Made by a program: the position numbers and the translations under genes | The notes under the pieces: model-generated | The model's input: only the letters and a program-made list of their open reading frames with translations | Database searches by the model: none | Told to the model about the DNA's origin: nothing | DNA from: Reichenbachiella faecimaris | GTDB lineage: Bacteria > Bacteroidota > Bacteroidia > Cytophagales > Cyclobacteriaceae | Length of the DNA stretch: 64,000 bases | Assembly (NCBI RefSeq): GCF_900176375.1 | Contig: NZ_FWYF01000004.1 | Location: 1-64,000, forward strand | Direction: 5' to 3' | Shown: piece by piece, positions 7,160 through 16,466 of the stretch | Layout: every line of letters begins with the position of its first letter | How positions within the stretch are numbered: position 1 is the first letter of the stretch

Positions 7160-8050
7160 ATTAAGTTAGGTCGGGAACGCAGGAAAACCAAAAACGGCTG
7201 GGCGAAGGCTGTGGAACGTAGTGTAATAGACGAACGACCAAGCCAGCCGGAGAGAGCCTTTGGTTGGGGATGTGGGCAGGAAGGTGAACGTAGGCTTGCG
7301 AGCCGCCTGCGAGTGGAGCAAGGGTGCCAGGCCGAGAATTCCGCTTATGGCGGATGAAGGACTGGCTATGTGTGAAGTGGAATGCAGGGCTTTTGTAATT
7401 TTTTCAATCTTCACAAAAGCCCGGAGTGGAACGGAACTACACAAAGGCTGGCGTGATTTTTTGCCTTTTGCGCATTGGCCTGGTATAAGCGATGGATTGT
7501 GCCATGGATACCATAGGGTTGATGCAAAAAGCATGACAGCCTGCAGCCCGCAGCGACCCGCAGGCGAGCACAAACACTGGCAGCCGGTGGATGCGTTGCG
7601 GCTGAACGGAACGAAGCGTAGCGAAGAGTAGAGAGGCGGCAAAAGCAGACAGAGTAGGCTGCCGTGAGGATGACAACCGAGATGCAAGCAGCATGACAGG
7701 CTCGGAGCTTCAGCAGAGACCTGCAAGGCGGCATAGCTTATTTTCTGTCCTTTTAAAAAGATAACTCTTCCAGAAAATGTGCTGTGATGGCCTGGAATGA
7801 TGCTATGCCGAGGGCGAAAGACGAACACCGCTTTTCCTGCGTGTTGGGGTGCGGTGGGAAAAAGTAAGTGTGGCACGGTATGGAATGCATCCCGATAAAG
7901 ATCGGGAGGAATGGAGTAACGGGCTACTCTTGCTGTGGGTTCCTGGAGGCTTGTAAGTGCAGCGCAGCGGAATGAGCAGGCTGGAGGATGGGAATGGGCG
8001 GACTGTCAATCTCCTTAAAAAGGGATAACCTTAATATCCGATCTTAATAG
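7160..8050 (+). other. G- and purine-rich non-coding stretch with strong hairpins (candidate structured RNA or transfer origin)
   Basis: About 900 bp clearly richer in G+C than both flanks, with a purine bias on the plus strand and no plausible gene. Hairpins include GGGCTTTTGT (7387-7396) with ACAAAAGCCC (7413-7422), GCCTGC (7539-7544) with GCAGGC, GGTAT with ATACC around 7491-7513, and TCCCGAT-AAAG-ATCGGGA (7890-7907). GATGCAA(n)AGCATGACAG occurs at 7521 and 7681, exactly 160 bp apart, and GAACG-containing stretches recur. The long minus-strand frame (7166-7876) has an unlikely composition and is read as spurious. The options are a large structured RNA, an oriT used by a helper element, or a decayed repeat. 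The strand given is that of the purine bias. Confidence 0.45.
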
Positions 8051-8051
8051 T

Positions 8052-11000
8052 TTATGCTGCAAAGTAATTTATATTAACAAACACGTGATGAATCACAGTT
8101 TCATTTTCATGTACAGATCGTGCAATCCTAATGGCTGAATTCTGATAATTGAACAATGAAGTTACGTTCTCACAAGCTTCATACTCATACCCGATTGGAT
8201 ATTCTGCACTAGGTATTATGCTACTGATATATTTTTGCCAATTCTTTTTAGACTTATCCTTTGGATCTAAATCATAAACTAGAATAATGAAATTTTCTCT
8301 TTGGTGGTAATAATTAAAAATCTTTTCTAAATGACTTTTTGCAGGAGCTGGAGTTCTATATACAAAAGCTTCACAGACACAAAACAGTTCTTTATTAGCA
8401 TCATGAATTGGCAAATCCCTTTCTCCTGGTTGCTTTTTTGTAGTCTTGTTTTTAGGATCGGAAAATGCTCCTCTAGATTGTGCTCCAACATACCAACCCC
8501 ATGGATTTATTCTTGAATCCAAACCCAGCTCAATTATATCGTTGTACTTGTCTTCACTTCCTATATCAGATATAGAAACAACCTTGTCGAGCATTCTACT
8601 GGCAGCTCTCGCAACTTCTTTAGTCAGAAATGCTCCAAGAGTCCTATTACCATTTACATATTCCGGAAATATCTCAATTAGCTTAGAGGGAGGACTGGTA
8701 AAAATTCTTTTGTAGTATGCATTGAGTAATTGAACATCGTCAATACCTCCAACTTTAGCTTTAAGTGTTTTAATGAACTCAATTCCTTCATCTCCTGAAA
8801 ATTGATGATAATTTTCAGCTTCATCCAGAATCATTGAAGCCTCTTCTATTTTTTTTCTTTCAATGAGGCTTTCAATTTTCACTTCAAGGACATCCGGTAA
8901 CAATTGATATGGCATCTCCAATTCAGAAAAAACGCTATCCAATTCATCATGCTCGTCCAGTTTGAGCAGTATATATAATTTATTAGTAAAGAATGTTGCC
9001 CCTAAAGCCTCTATGTCTAGTTCTTGTTGTTGGGAGGAATATACTTTCCACTCTTCTAGAGCTTCTTTATAGATTTTTGAATCATCGCTGACTTTAGCTA
9101 TATTAATTTTAGCTGCCATCTGATTTAATGCAAAAACAGCAAATTGAGGATATTGTTCACTCAATTGTTTGAATATGACATATGAGGATTTCGGATCTTT
9201 TTCCAGCCTTATTAATGCCCTGTAAAACTGCTTGTGATCACGATAGGACAGTCCTCTTACTGAATGGATTGGTGAGTCCGGTTCTTTAATGCTATTCAGT
9301 TCCTGTTCCTCATTCTGAAAGTAAGCCAACAGCATCTTGGTTTGATAAAGCTGAACCTCATATTCCCTGTTCTTTTTTGATACTTTCTTTTCCCAAAACT
9401 CAACTACCTGATTAATCTCATTAATCAATTGGGGATATTTGCTTATTTCAAGGAGGGTCTGTTGAACCTCTGGAATCCAACGAGTCTCTTCTAAAAAGGC
9501 TTTAATATCTGATTGTTGTATCTTCTCTATAAGTTTTTGTTTTACCCCTTCTGAAGTTACCCATTCTGCAATTGTTAATATTTTGACAATATCCTGCGTT
9601 TCTATGATGGCCTGAATAATTTGTTCTTTTCCGGAAAACCAATTTAACGCCCTGGCTACTTGTGGAAGTAACGCTTCTTTTTCAGAGTTCTTAAAAGCCA
9701 ACTCTTTGTTATAATCAAACAGATCAACACGCCCTTCTTCCGGCACATCCTTGATATGACTTTTTAAATAATCAATAATCTGCTGTTCTACTCTTGATTT
9801 TATTTCCTGAATTTCATCTTTTTCAAAGCCGTAAGGAATGCTTGGCAACACCAATTGTCGAAGGACTTGAAGCAATACCCCAATGTGAGTTCTTAATTTA
9901 TCAGCGGTGAAATGATTCTCTTTATTGTAGAATTCCGAAGTGGAGTCAAAATAAAATCGAGGTTCAAGAAAACTATTCAGCTTCTGTTGTTTATAAATGA
10001 AGTAAATAGGATAAATCCATTCAATGTATTCCAGTCTTTCAATTTTCTCGCTCCATAGGGGTAGCCCCTTTTCTTCTTTCTTCTCGAAGAAATTGTATTT
10101 TTCTATTTTTGTAACCTCTACGCGTTCAATATAAAGCTTGAAAAAAGAATTAGTGAGTGTATTTAAATCTGGAGGCTTGATCTCAAACTGACTTTTGTAC
10201 TTCCAGTAAGTAGAGCATTTCATCAACCATGACAGCCCACCCCACTGAAGCATAGGAAAATTCACTGTTCCATTATTATGCCGTGTTTTGGATGGTAGAT
10301 TGATGAAAAGTTGTACCAGCTCATTAAACAATCTGGGGAATAGAAATTGATTACTTACTCCGTGCACTCTATAATTATGTAGGGAGCTATCTTCAATCAA
10401 AGAAAGCACTGCTTTTTCTTTTTCTACTTTCTGTTTTTGACTTAATTTTTCTGCATGCTTCTGTCGGTTGTATGGTATATCATATTTTTGGGAATTAAGT
10501 TGTCTGTAAATCTGAAAGATTAACATAGAAGCAACACCATTCTTCACAACTGAACGAATTGAAAAAAGAGCCAGTTCCATGGATTTTGACCAGAGCTTTT
10601 TGTGGATTGTTTCTTTGTCTTCATGCAGTAGGTACTCGCCAATTCTATCAATGAATTGAAAAGCTAAGGAGGTGTATTGAGCGTCTTTTATTAGATAGGG
10701 TATAAACTCCCTTCGACACATGATAACAAAACATTTTATTTCCCAAAGCAGAGTTGGCTTGGTCAATGATTTTTCGAGAAGTTCGAAAATTCTTCGACAA
10801 TGATAAATATTAGGATTGTCCTGATCTTCTGTATCCTCTCTCTCCAATTCATAATCATGAGTAACAATTACCTTTATTAGAAAAGAAAGTTCATCTCTTG
10901 AACTTTGCCCATGCAGATAGGTAGTATGAGCTTTTTCTTCCCAGTTGGCTAAACTTTCGAATAATTCAAAGTGATCTGTATTGTTTAGTGAAAAATCATC

Positions 11001-12095
11001 GTACTCTTCACGGCTATGGAATAAAGTTTGAACTTCACGTGAACCAATGTCTCCATCAATATTAACCTTTTTGAACTCTGATTCCGTTCCATCCAAATCG
11101 GACTCACTAATCACAAGATTACAAGCTGCATCTAAGAACTTCTTTTTTGATTGATCAATTACATGACTCAAAAAATTCGAGGACCATTCCCAATAGAGTA
11201 TTTGTCTGAGAAGTCTTTTTACTCTTTCTTGGTCGTCAGAAAAACCATCATCCTCAACTAATAATTGCCAGTAAAAAGCAGTGATATGATCACTTAAGGT
11301 TGACCAGTAGCTGATCTTGACATTATGAAAATTTAAATAGTAGAACTCTCCCTTTTCTTTAATAAGTTGTTCTTCAACTAATTTTTTAATCGAGGCTGTT
11401 TTTGTATAAAATTGTTTATAAGTCTGGTGAAGCTCTTGAAAATCACTTTTAATAATTTTCAGTCCCTTGTCCTCATGGACAGATATACTTTCCTTGTATG
11501 CGGCAAGGAATTGAAAATCCTCCCAGTGCTCAAGGTAAGGCTTGAAGTAATAGTTGATATTGGAAATTTCTACATGATCATCAGATAAAGAAAGCCATCT
11601 GGATTCGAATAATCCCTTTTCGTCTAAAACCAGATTGTTTCGTTTTTCATATTCACTTCTTATTTCGTCAAATTCTGTTTTAGGTAATTTCTCTTTGCCT
11701 TCTTTACCTTCAGCAAATTCTTCAAACAGAAACTTTAATTCATTCTTGAAATCGGATATTCCACTAAAAGTGTGACAAGCAGAAGATACTGTCCCAGCTA
11801 TTTTTATATTGCCCAGGACATTTCTCAACCAGTATTTTTGAAAGAGGGTGTCTATATCGATTTGTTTACCACTTCGCTCTTCATAGTCTTTTTTGAACTG
11901 GTTGAATTCTTCTAATGTAAGCTCTTGTTCCTTGGGTTTTGCCAGATGAATAGCTTTTGCAAAGAACAATGAGGCGTTCCATTTAAAATTTTCTTCTATA
12001 GCCTTTTGATCTGCATGATTAATACTTCTATCAATGGTATGGGTTGATATATAACTTATTAATTCCTTGAACTTTTCCTGTTGATCATAATTCAT
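8052..12095 (-). CDS. Very large defence-operon protein of unknown fold (1347 aa)
   Basis: The last and largest gene of the six-gene minus-strand operon, 25 bp after the HNH gene. It has no signal peptide, membrane helix, Walker motif or helicase motif. The bulk is helical, with segments resembling degenerate helical repeats around 900-1130 (for example YRALIRLEKDPKSSYVIFK). The C-terminal 110 residues differ: RDLPIHDANKE, then CEAFVYRT, HLEKIFNYYHQRE and FIILVYDLDP. This strand-helix-strand pattern resembles some PD-(D/E)XK-like or effector C-terminal domains, though the usual Lys is not evident. A role as scaffold plus effector of the neighbouring nuclease and methyltransferase is inferred. 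I recognise no named family. Confidence 0.75.
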   Translation of the reverse strand: MNYDQQEKFKELISYISTHTIDRSINHADQKAIEENFKWNASLFFAKAIHLAKPKEQELTLEEFNQFKKDYEERSGKQIDIDTLFQKYWLRNVLGNIKIAGTVSSACHTFSGISDFKNELKFLFEEFAEGKEGKEKLPKTEFDEIRSEYEKRNNLVLDEKGLFESRWLSLSDDHVEISNINYYFKPYLEHWEDFQFLAAYKESISVHEDKGLKIIKSDFQELHQTYKQFYTKTASIKKLVEEQLIKEKGEFYYLNFHNVKISYWSTLSDHITAFYWQLLVEDDGFSDDQERVKRLLRQILYWEWSSNFLSHVIDQSKKKFLDAACNLVISESDLDGTESEFKKVNIDGDIGSREVQTLFHSREEYDDFSLNNTDHFELFESLANWEEKAHTTYLHGQSSRDELSFLIKVIVTHDYELEREDTEDQDNPNIYHCRRIFELLEKSLTKPTLLWEIKCFVIMCRREFIPYLIKDAQYTSLAFQFIDRIGEYLLHEDKETIHKKLWSKSMELALFSIRSVVKNGVASMLIFQIYRQLNSQKYDIPYNRQKHAEKLSQKQKVEKEKAVLSLIEDSSLHNYRVHGVSNQFLFPRLFNELVQLFINLPSKTRHNNGTVNFPMLQWGGLSWLMKCSTYWKYKSQFEIKPPDLNTLTNSFFKLYIERVEVTKIEKYNFFEKKEEKGLPLWSEKIERLEYIEWIYPIYFIYKQQKLNSFLEPRFYFDSTSEFYNKENHFTADKLRTHIGVLLQVLRQLVLPSIPYGFEKDEIQEIKSRVEQQIIDYLKSHIKDVPEEGRVDLFDYNKELAFKNSEKEALLPQVARALNWFSGKEQIIQAIIETQDIVKILTIAEWVTSEGVKQKLIEKIQQSDIKAFLEETRWIPEVQQTLLEISKYPQLINEINQVVEFWEKKVSKKNREYEVQLYQTKMLLAYFQNEEQELNSIKEPDSPIHSVRGLSYRDHKQFYRALIRLEKDPKSSYVIFKQLSEQYPQFAVFALNQMAAKINIAKVSDDSKIYKEALEEWKVYSSQQQELDIEALGATFFTNKLYILLKLDEHDELDSVFSELEMPYQLLPDVLEVKIESLIERKKIEEASMILDEAENYHQFSGDEGIEFIKTLKAKVGGIDDVQLLNAYYKRIFTSPPSKLIEIFPEYVNGNRTLGAFLTKEVARAASRMLDKVVSISDIGSEDKYNDIIELGLDSRINPWGWYVGAQSRGAFSDPKNKTTKKQPGERDLPIHDANKELFCVCEAFVYRTPAPAKSHLEKIFNYYHQRENFIILVYDLDPKDKSKKNWQKYISSIIPSAEYPIGYEYEACENVTSLFNYQNSAIRIARSVHENETVIHHVFVNINYFAA

Positions 12096-12120
12096 ATTCT
12101 AAGCTATTTACAGTGTTGAA

Positions 12121-12768
12121 TCAAATGCCATTTTTAACATTGAATAAGGAATTGTGGTGATTTATGAAATCATTTGAAAGTTCATGCCTTTTCAATTTAA
12201 GTGAATTGCGTTCTAATCGAATTGCTTTTAAGTCTAACTGAACATGATGATTGGGGCAAACACATATCATATTGTCAAGTCGATCTTTCCCATTATACGG
12301 TTTTCCTAGTGGCACTATGTGGTGTGCTTCTGAATAGAATCGTTTGTTACCTAAAGCTATCTTAGTGCCACATATTTGGCATGTATTGTCATAAAGCTTT
12401 TTAAGTCGATCGACTAAAGGCTTTTTCCTGAGAATGGTATTGACTTCTCTCAAAACTCTTACAGTTTCTTCAAAGCTGTCCTTAATTGTATCTTGAGAAT
12501 CAATTCCTATAATTAACCTCTGTTCAAATGCGGTGAACTTTCGATATTCATCTAAGCTCTCTATACCATCTTTAATAAACAGATCTTTATTCGATTGCAA
12601 GTAGCGATGACTTGAATAGAGTTTTTCATTTTGGAATACTATATATCCGTTTTTATCAAAAAGAACTCCGGGGAATTTTTTCAGATTATGGTACCACTTT
12701 CCACTTTCATGATACAAAGCATGTTTGGCCTCTATTCTTAGGAGTTTGTTAAGATACTTTCCATCCAT
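12121..12768 (-). CDS. HNH endonuclease
   Basis: 215 aa. The C-terminal HNH domain (about 128-185) has CQIC (130-133) and CVCPNH (169-174) as the zinc-holding pairs, the catalytic EAHHIVPLG (148-155) and NHHVQLD. It belongs to the group fused to or placed beside restriction-like systems. The N-terminal 100 residues (with LFDKNGYIVFQNEKLY) probably provide DNA or partner recognition. It lies 5 bp from the upstream gene and 25 bp from the downstream one. With a methyltransferase and a helicase-nuclease in the same operon it is likely the DNA-cutting component, or one of two. Confidence 0.85.
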   Translation of the reverse strand: MDGKYLNKLLRIEAKHALYHESGKWYHNLKKFPGVLFDKNGYIVFQNEKLYSSHRYLQSNKDLFIKDGIESLDEYRKFTAFEQRLIIGIDSQDTIKDSFEETVRVLREVNTILRKKPLVDRLKKLYDNTCQICGTKIALGNKRFYSEAHHIVPLGKPYNGKDRLDNMICVCPNHHVQLDLKAIRLERNSLKLKRHELSNDFINHHNSLFNVKNGI

Positions 12769-12773
12769 GTAGA

Positions 12774-13562
12774 TTACTTGAATATGGAATATAATGCTAG
12801 AATCAAGCCTCCAAGAGTCGCTACCCAGCCAATTAAGTTGAATACGGGATGAGAGATGACATCCAAAAACATAGCATATCGATTTTTGTTCTGTATCGTA
12901 AGTTTCCTATTAATAAGTTTTTTAACTGCCTTCTTTAGGAATTCTACTTTACAATCCACTGAATCAATCACAGATTTAAAGTTCTTAGATTCAAATTCAC
13001 TTGATTCAATCTCCTTAGCGAGATAAACAGGTTGTTCTACCCCTGAATTGTTGGAAGTCATCAGTTCCTTAAATTGATCTGGTCCATTGACGAATCCTTC
13101 TCCATACATGCCTTCTAAGATTATGTATAGGCTGTGTTTACTATGTGAAGGGATTTCATGGTAATCATTTAGCCCTTCAAATAATTTCTCATACCTATGC
13201 TTTATAGCCTCAAACCCAAAATGAATGTTTTTCATATCCCAGTGAACCCAAATGCAGTGATCATGTCTTTTGACAAAATCATTGAAGGATTTAAGAATGC
13301 GAAGTTCCAACTCTCTGTAAGAGTCCTGAATCTGATCTTTAGGAATTCCAGCTTTATCTGCTTCGAAATGAATAGCAAATTGTTTATCTATCTTGTCATC
13401 AAGTGATTTAATTACAATTGAGGTGATTATTGGAGAAATGTTGCCGTAATCATCATCATATGTTTGACTCTGAGAGTAGTGGACACAAAGAACTTTGGAA
13501 GGATCTTCAACCAGTTTCCCCAAATTCTTTAAAGCAATTTTTCGGTCTTTATATGCTCCCAT
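12774..13562 (-). CDS. Unknown protein with C-terminal membrane anchor
   Basis: 262 aa. The soluble part holds a striking segment, WVHWDMKNIHFGFEAIKHRY (about 114-133), flanked by strands such as VLCVHYSQS and a YGEGFV motif. This vaguely resembles the acidic-residue layout of DEDD-type exonucleases, but I cannot confirm that fold. A single hydrophobic helix ends the protein (about 241-261, VFNLIGWVATLGGLILALY). It starts 1 bp after the helicase gene stops, so it is a tight operon member. Membrane anchoring suggests that activity or sensing is tied to the inner membrane. Confidence 0.65.
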   Translation of the reverse strand: MGAYKDRKIALKNLGKLVEDPSKVLCVHYSQSQTYDDDYGNISPIITSIVIKSLDDKIDKQFAIHFEADKAGIPKDQIQDSYRELELRILKSFNDFVKRHDHCIWVHWDMKNIHFGFEAIKHRYEKLFEGLNDYHEIPSHSKHSLYIILEGMYGEGFVNGPDQFKELMTSNNSGVEQPVYLAKEIESSEFESKNFKSVIDSVDCKVEFLKKAVKKLINRKLTIQNKNRYAMFLDVISHPVFNLIGWVATLGGLILALYSIFK

Positions 13563-13563
13563 A

Positions 13564-16407
13564 CTATCTCTTGACCTTTATATCGTGCTGAACCCTATTG
13601 GAGCACAAACGAACCTGGAAGCATTCTTGACAAGTTTTCTTTTCTTCTGTCCTAAGAAATCTTTCTGACCAAATCAAGTCGACTGCATCCCTAATTTTAC
13701 TCTCAATTGAATTCAGATCAGATTCATATAATTTTTCAGGGGTTTTAACCTTGTTTTCACCTATTACATAGGTCATGATGTAATCCGCTATTTCTCCTGT
13801 CAATTCTCTGTGACCCAGAGCATAAAGCTTCAATTGATCTTTCGTAATTGGTAAATCGGCACTTTCTTCATCACTTTTAAACTCAATAATGGTAGTCTCA
13901 TATTTCCCATCACTACCCACTTTCTTTATCAAGTCAATTCTGCCTAAAACCAAAATGCTGTCATCGACTTTATATTGGATATCCTGCTCAACGAATTCTA
14001 TATGAGAAAAATCATCCTTAGTATCCTCATAGTACTCTGTTACATTTTTTCTCACCTTATCCCATAGACGTGGTTTCAAAATAGTAGAGTTAGTCAAATA
14101 GGGGAAGTGTGTTTGTCTATCTACTACCTCGTTGACTTCTTCTTTACTCATTGATTCACCTTCCTTACCTCTCTTATGAAGCTCCATCAGGCAATTATGA
14201 AAAGATCGTCCTACTCCCATACGCTGATTTAATGGATAACGAAATCCAAAAACAGAAATAAGCTTGAACCGGTAAGGGCATTCAAAAATATCTTTGAGTG
14301 TGGTAAAATCTAAAGCAATATTTTTAACCTTTTCCTTGGACTGCTGATCGATTTTAGTAAAGCTCGAGAAGTCTTGCTTGTGATCTGAGATCAGAATTGG
14401 AAAAGAACCAATTTTTGCTCGAGTTAACTCCTGTATATAATCAGACTCTACTTTGTAGAGCCTATTATTAAGATCAGGTGCTTGAGATAAGAGAAGGAAC
14501 TTTTGACTTCTAGTTAGAGCTACATAAAGGAGCCTTCTTTCGTCTTCCTTGTCTGGATCACCCTCATATCTAGATTGCTCTTCAATTAATTCTCTATCCA
14601 AGAAATGCCAAACATTTAAACCTCCTCTTTTTTTAGAAGGCAAGTAGTTATTATTTAAACCAGGTATTAATACTACCGGAAATTCCAATCCTTTTGCCTG
14701 ATGGATGGTCATTATTTGAACGGCATTTGGTGTGGTATAAGGATTGTTTAGCCACCCCTCAGGATAGTAGTCTCTGGCTACATAATTGATAAAACTTAAA
14801 AAGCTGAACAAGTGAAAGCTTGGACTAGAGCTATTGAAATTAATCTCTTCAAAATCATTTATTACTTGACTGAATTTTCCAAGATTAAAGAACATGATTT
14901 CAGCCCTTTCTTTAGTTCTCTTATGAAGATCAGGGTCTGTATGATCAATGAATGAGTCTTCATATATTTCAGCAAGGCTTATGAAGTCCCAAAGAATATT
15001 TTGAAGTGAATATTCCCAATTAGTTTCGACTTCTGGCAGCTTCGGAAATTTTGTATCTAGGTCATTTAAGGCTATTTCAAGTCTATCATTATCAATATTG
15101 TTATTGGGAAGCTTTTGCCATAATTCCTTCAATTCCGATCTCTCCAAATCGCCATACAAGTAAGTAAATAAACCAAGGGCAGCTTCTATTTCTCTTGTTT
15201 CAAAGAGCTGGTTAACTCCAGCTGTGATATATGGAATATTATGCCTTTCAAGTGCCTCAACTATAGTTTCAGCCTTACTCCAAGTCCTTAGAAGGATACT
15301 GATATCAGAAAATGTAATACCACGAGTCTCTTCGTCATCCGTAAATGGCACACCTAAAATATTATCTATATAATTAGCTATAGCTTCATTTTCATCAGTC
15401 ACAGAATCGTAACGGTTATAAAGAATGTCTTGACCTTTAGTGAAATTTTGTAGGCCGCCAGACTTCATCTCTTTATTTGGTATTCTCTTTTGGTTATTTG
15501 AAATTAGAGTCTCAGCTATCTTTGTTATACCATCGGAACTTCGATAATTGGTAGATAGTGGGATGCTTTTAGTCGCAGAATTGTCAAATTTCGATTCAAA
15601 ATCAATGATGTAGCGATTATTACTTCCTCTCCATTGATAAATGTTTTGATCATCATCCCCAACTACAACGAGCTTACATTGACTTACTTCTTGAATCCTA
15701 TTTATTAACCGTTCTTGGATTGGATTAATGTCCTGATATTCATCTACGATAAGGAATTTTAAATCACTCTTTATTCTAGCTGATAGGTTAGAGCTTGCCT
15801 CCATGCATTCCATGGCCTTTTCCATTATCATGGAAAAATCAAAGTACTTTTTGCTTTTAAGAGTCTTTTCGTACTGAGCCTTAGCTCGAGTTAGGTTTTC
15901 AGGAAGTTCCTGTCTATCGGACTCTCTGATGATGTCCATTATTTGGACAAATAAAGAAGTATCAATAAACCTCCTTAATGGAACAGTCGAGTTAGAGAGT
16001 TTCTTGACTTCTTTCATCCCAATTGTATCATAGTGCTTATCTATGAAAAGCTTGAGCTTTATTTCGTCAAGAACTGAGAAGCTCTGGTATTCATATTCAT
16101 TTTCTTGAAGTGCCTTTAGACACCAACCATGAATTGTACCGATGTACATATTTGCCATACCCCGGTGATTCCCAACATTATTCAGAATTTTATTCTTTAA
16201 TTCTGCTGCTGCTTTTTCAGTATAGGTAAATGCTATAATATTCTCAGGAGCAACATCGAATCCATTTATAGGATCAAGTAAATAAGCCACTTTACCTGCT
16301 ACTGTAGTAGTCTTACCAGACCCTGCACAAGCAACAATTCTTAAATGCTTATCATTTGTGAGAATAGCATCTTGTTGATTTGGTGAATATTTGGATAAGT
16401 CTATCAT
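13564..16407 (-). CDS. UvrD/PcrA-like helicase with C-terminal PD-(D/E)XK-type nuclease region
   Basis: 947 aa. Superfamily 1 motifs in order: Walker A ACAGSGKTTT (26-35), DEYQD (222-226), GDDDQNIYQWRG (250-261), LSTNYRSS, IMTIHQAKGLEFPVVLIPG and ERRLLYVALTRS. Past about residue 730 an AddB/Cas4-like nuclease region follows: FHNCLMELHKRG, a core GRIDLIKK, then TIIEFKSDEES, and cysteines near the end (CQECFQVRLC) that may hold an Fe-S cluster. It should unwind and degrade DNA. The housekeeping role (AddA-like) is unlikely because it is embedded between a methyltransferase and two unknown genes of an island. It lies 59 bp from the methyltransferase gene. Confidence 0.88.
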   Translation of the reverse strand: MIDLSKYSPNQQDAILTNDKHLRIVACAGSGKTTTVAGKVAYLLDPINGFDVAPENIIAFTYTEKAAAELKNKILNNVGNHRGMANMYIGTIHGWCLKALQENEYEYQSFSVLDEIKLKLFIDKHYDTIGMKEVKKLSNSTVPLRRFIDTSLFVQIMDIIRESDRQELPENLTRAKAQYEKTLKSKKYFDFSMIMEKAMECMEASSNLSARIKSDLKFLIVDEYQDINPIQERLINRIQEVSQCKLVVVGDDDQNIYQWRGSNNRYIIDFESKFDNSATKSIPLSTNYRSSDGITKIAETLISNNQKRIPNKEMKSGGLQNFTKGQDILYNRYDSVTDENEAIANYIDNILGVPFTDDEETRGITFSDISILLRTWSKAETIVEALERHNIPYITAGVNQLFETREIEAALGLFTYLYGDLERSELKELWQKLPNNNIDNDRLEIALNDLDTKFPKLPEVETNWEYSLQNILWDFISLAEIYEDSFIDHTDPDLHKRTKERAEIMFFNLGKFSQVINDFEEINFNSSSPSFHLFSFLSFINYVARDYYPEGWLNNPYTTPNAVQIMTIHQAKGLEFPVVLIPGLNNNYLPSKKRGGLNVWHFLDRELIEEQSRYEGDPDKEDERRLLYVALTRSQKFLLLSQAPDLNNRLYKVESDYIQELTRAKIGSFPILISDHKQDFSSFTKIDQQSKEKVKNIALDFTTLKDIFECPYRFKLISVFGFRYPLNQRMGVGRSFHNCLMELHKRGKEGESMSKEEVNEVVDRQTHFPYLTNSTILKPRLWDKVRKNVTEYYEDTKDDFSHIEFVEQDIQYKVDDSILVLGRIDLIKKVGSDGKYETTIIEFKSDEESADLPITKDQLKLYALGHRELTGEIADYIMTYVIGENKVKTPEKLYESDLNSIESKIRDAVDLIWSERFLRTEEKKTCQECFQVRLCSNRVQHDIKVKR

Positions 16408-16466
16408 TGAGTAGCGAATTATGGTATGCTAAGTGATCATGATAAGAACTCAGCAAACTGCTATGG

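Noticed and set aside
7166-7876. 236-aa minus-strand open frame
   Set aside because: Unusual composition (many Ser, Cys, Pro, His; few Asp and Glu), no recognisable domain, and it overlaps the hairpin-rich G-rich stretch; other frames there are also open by chance.
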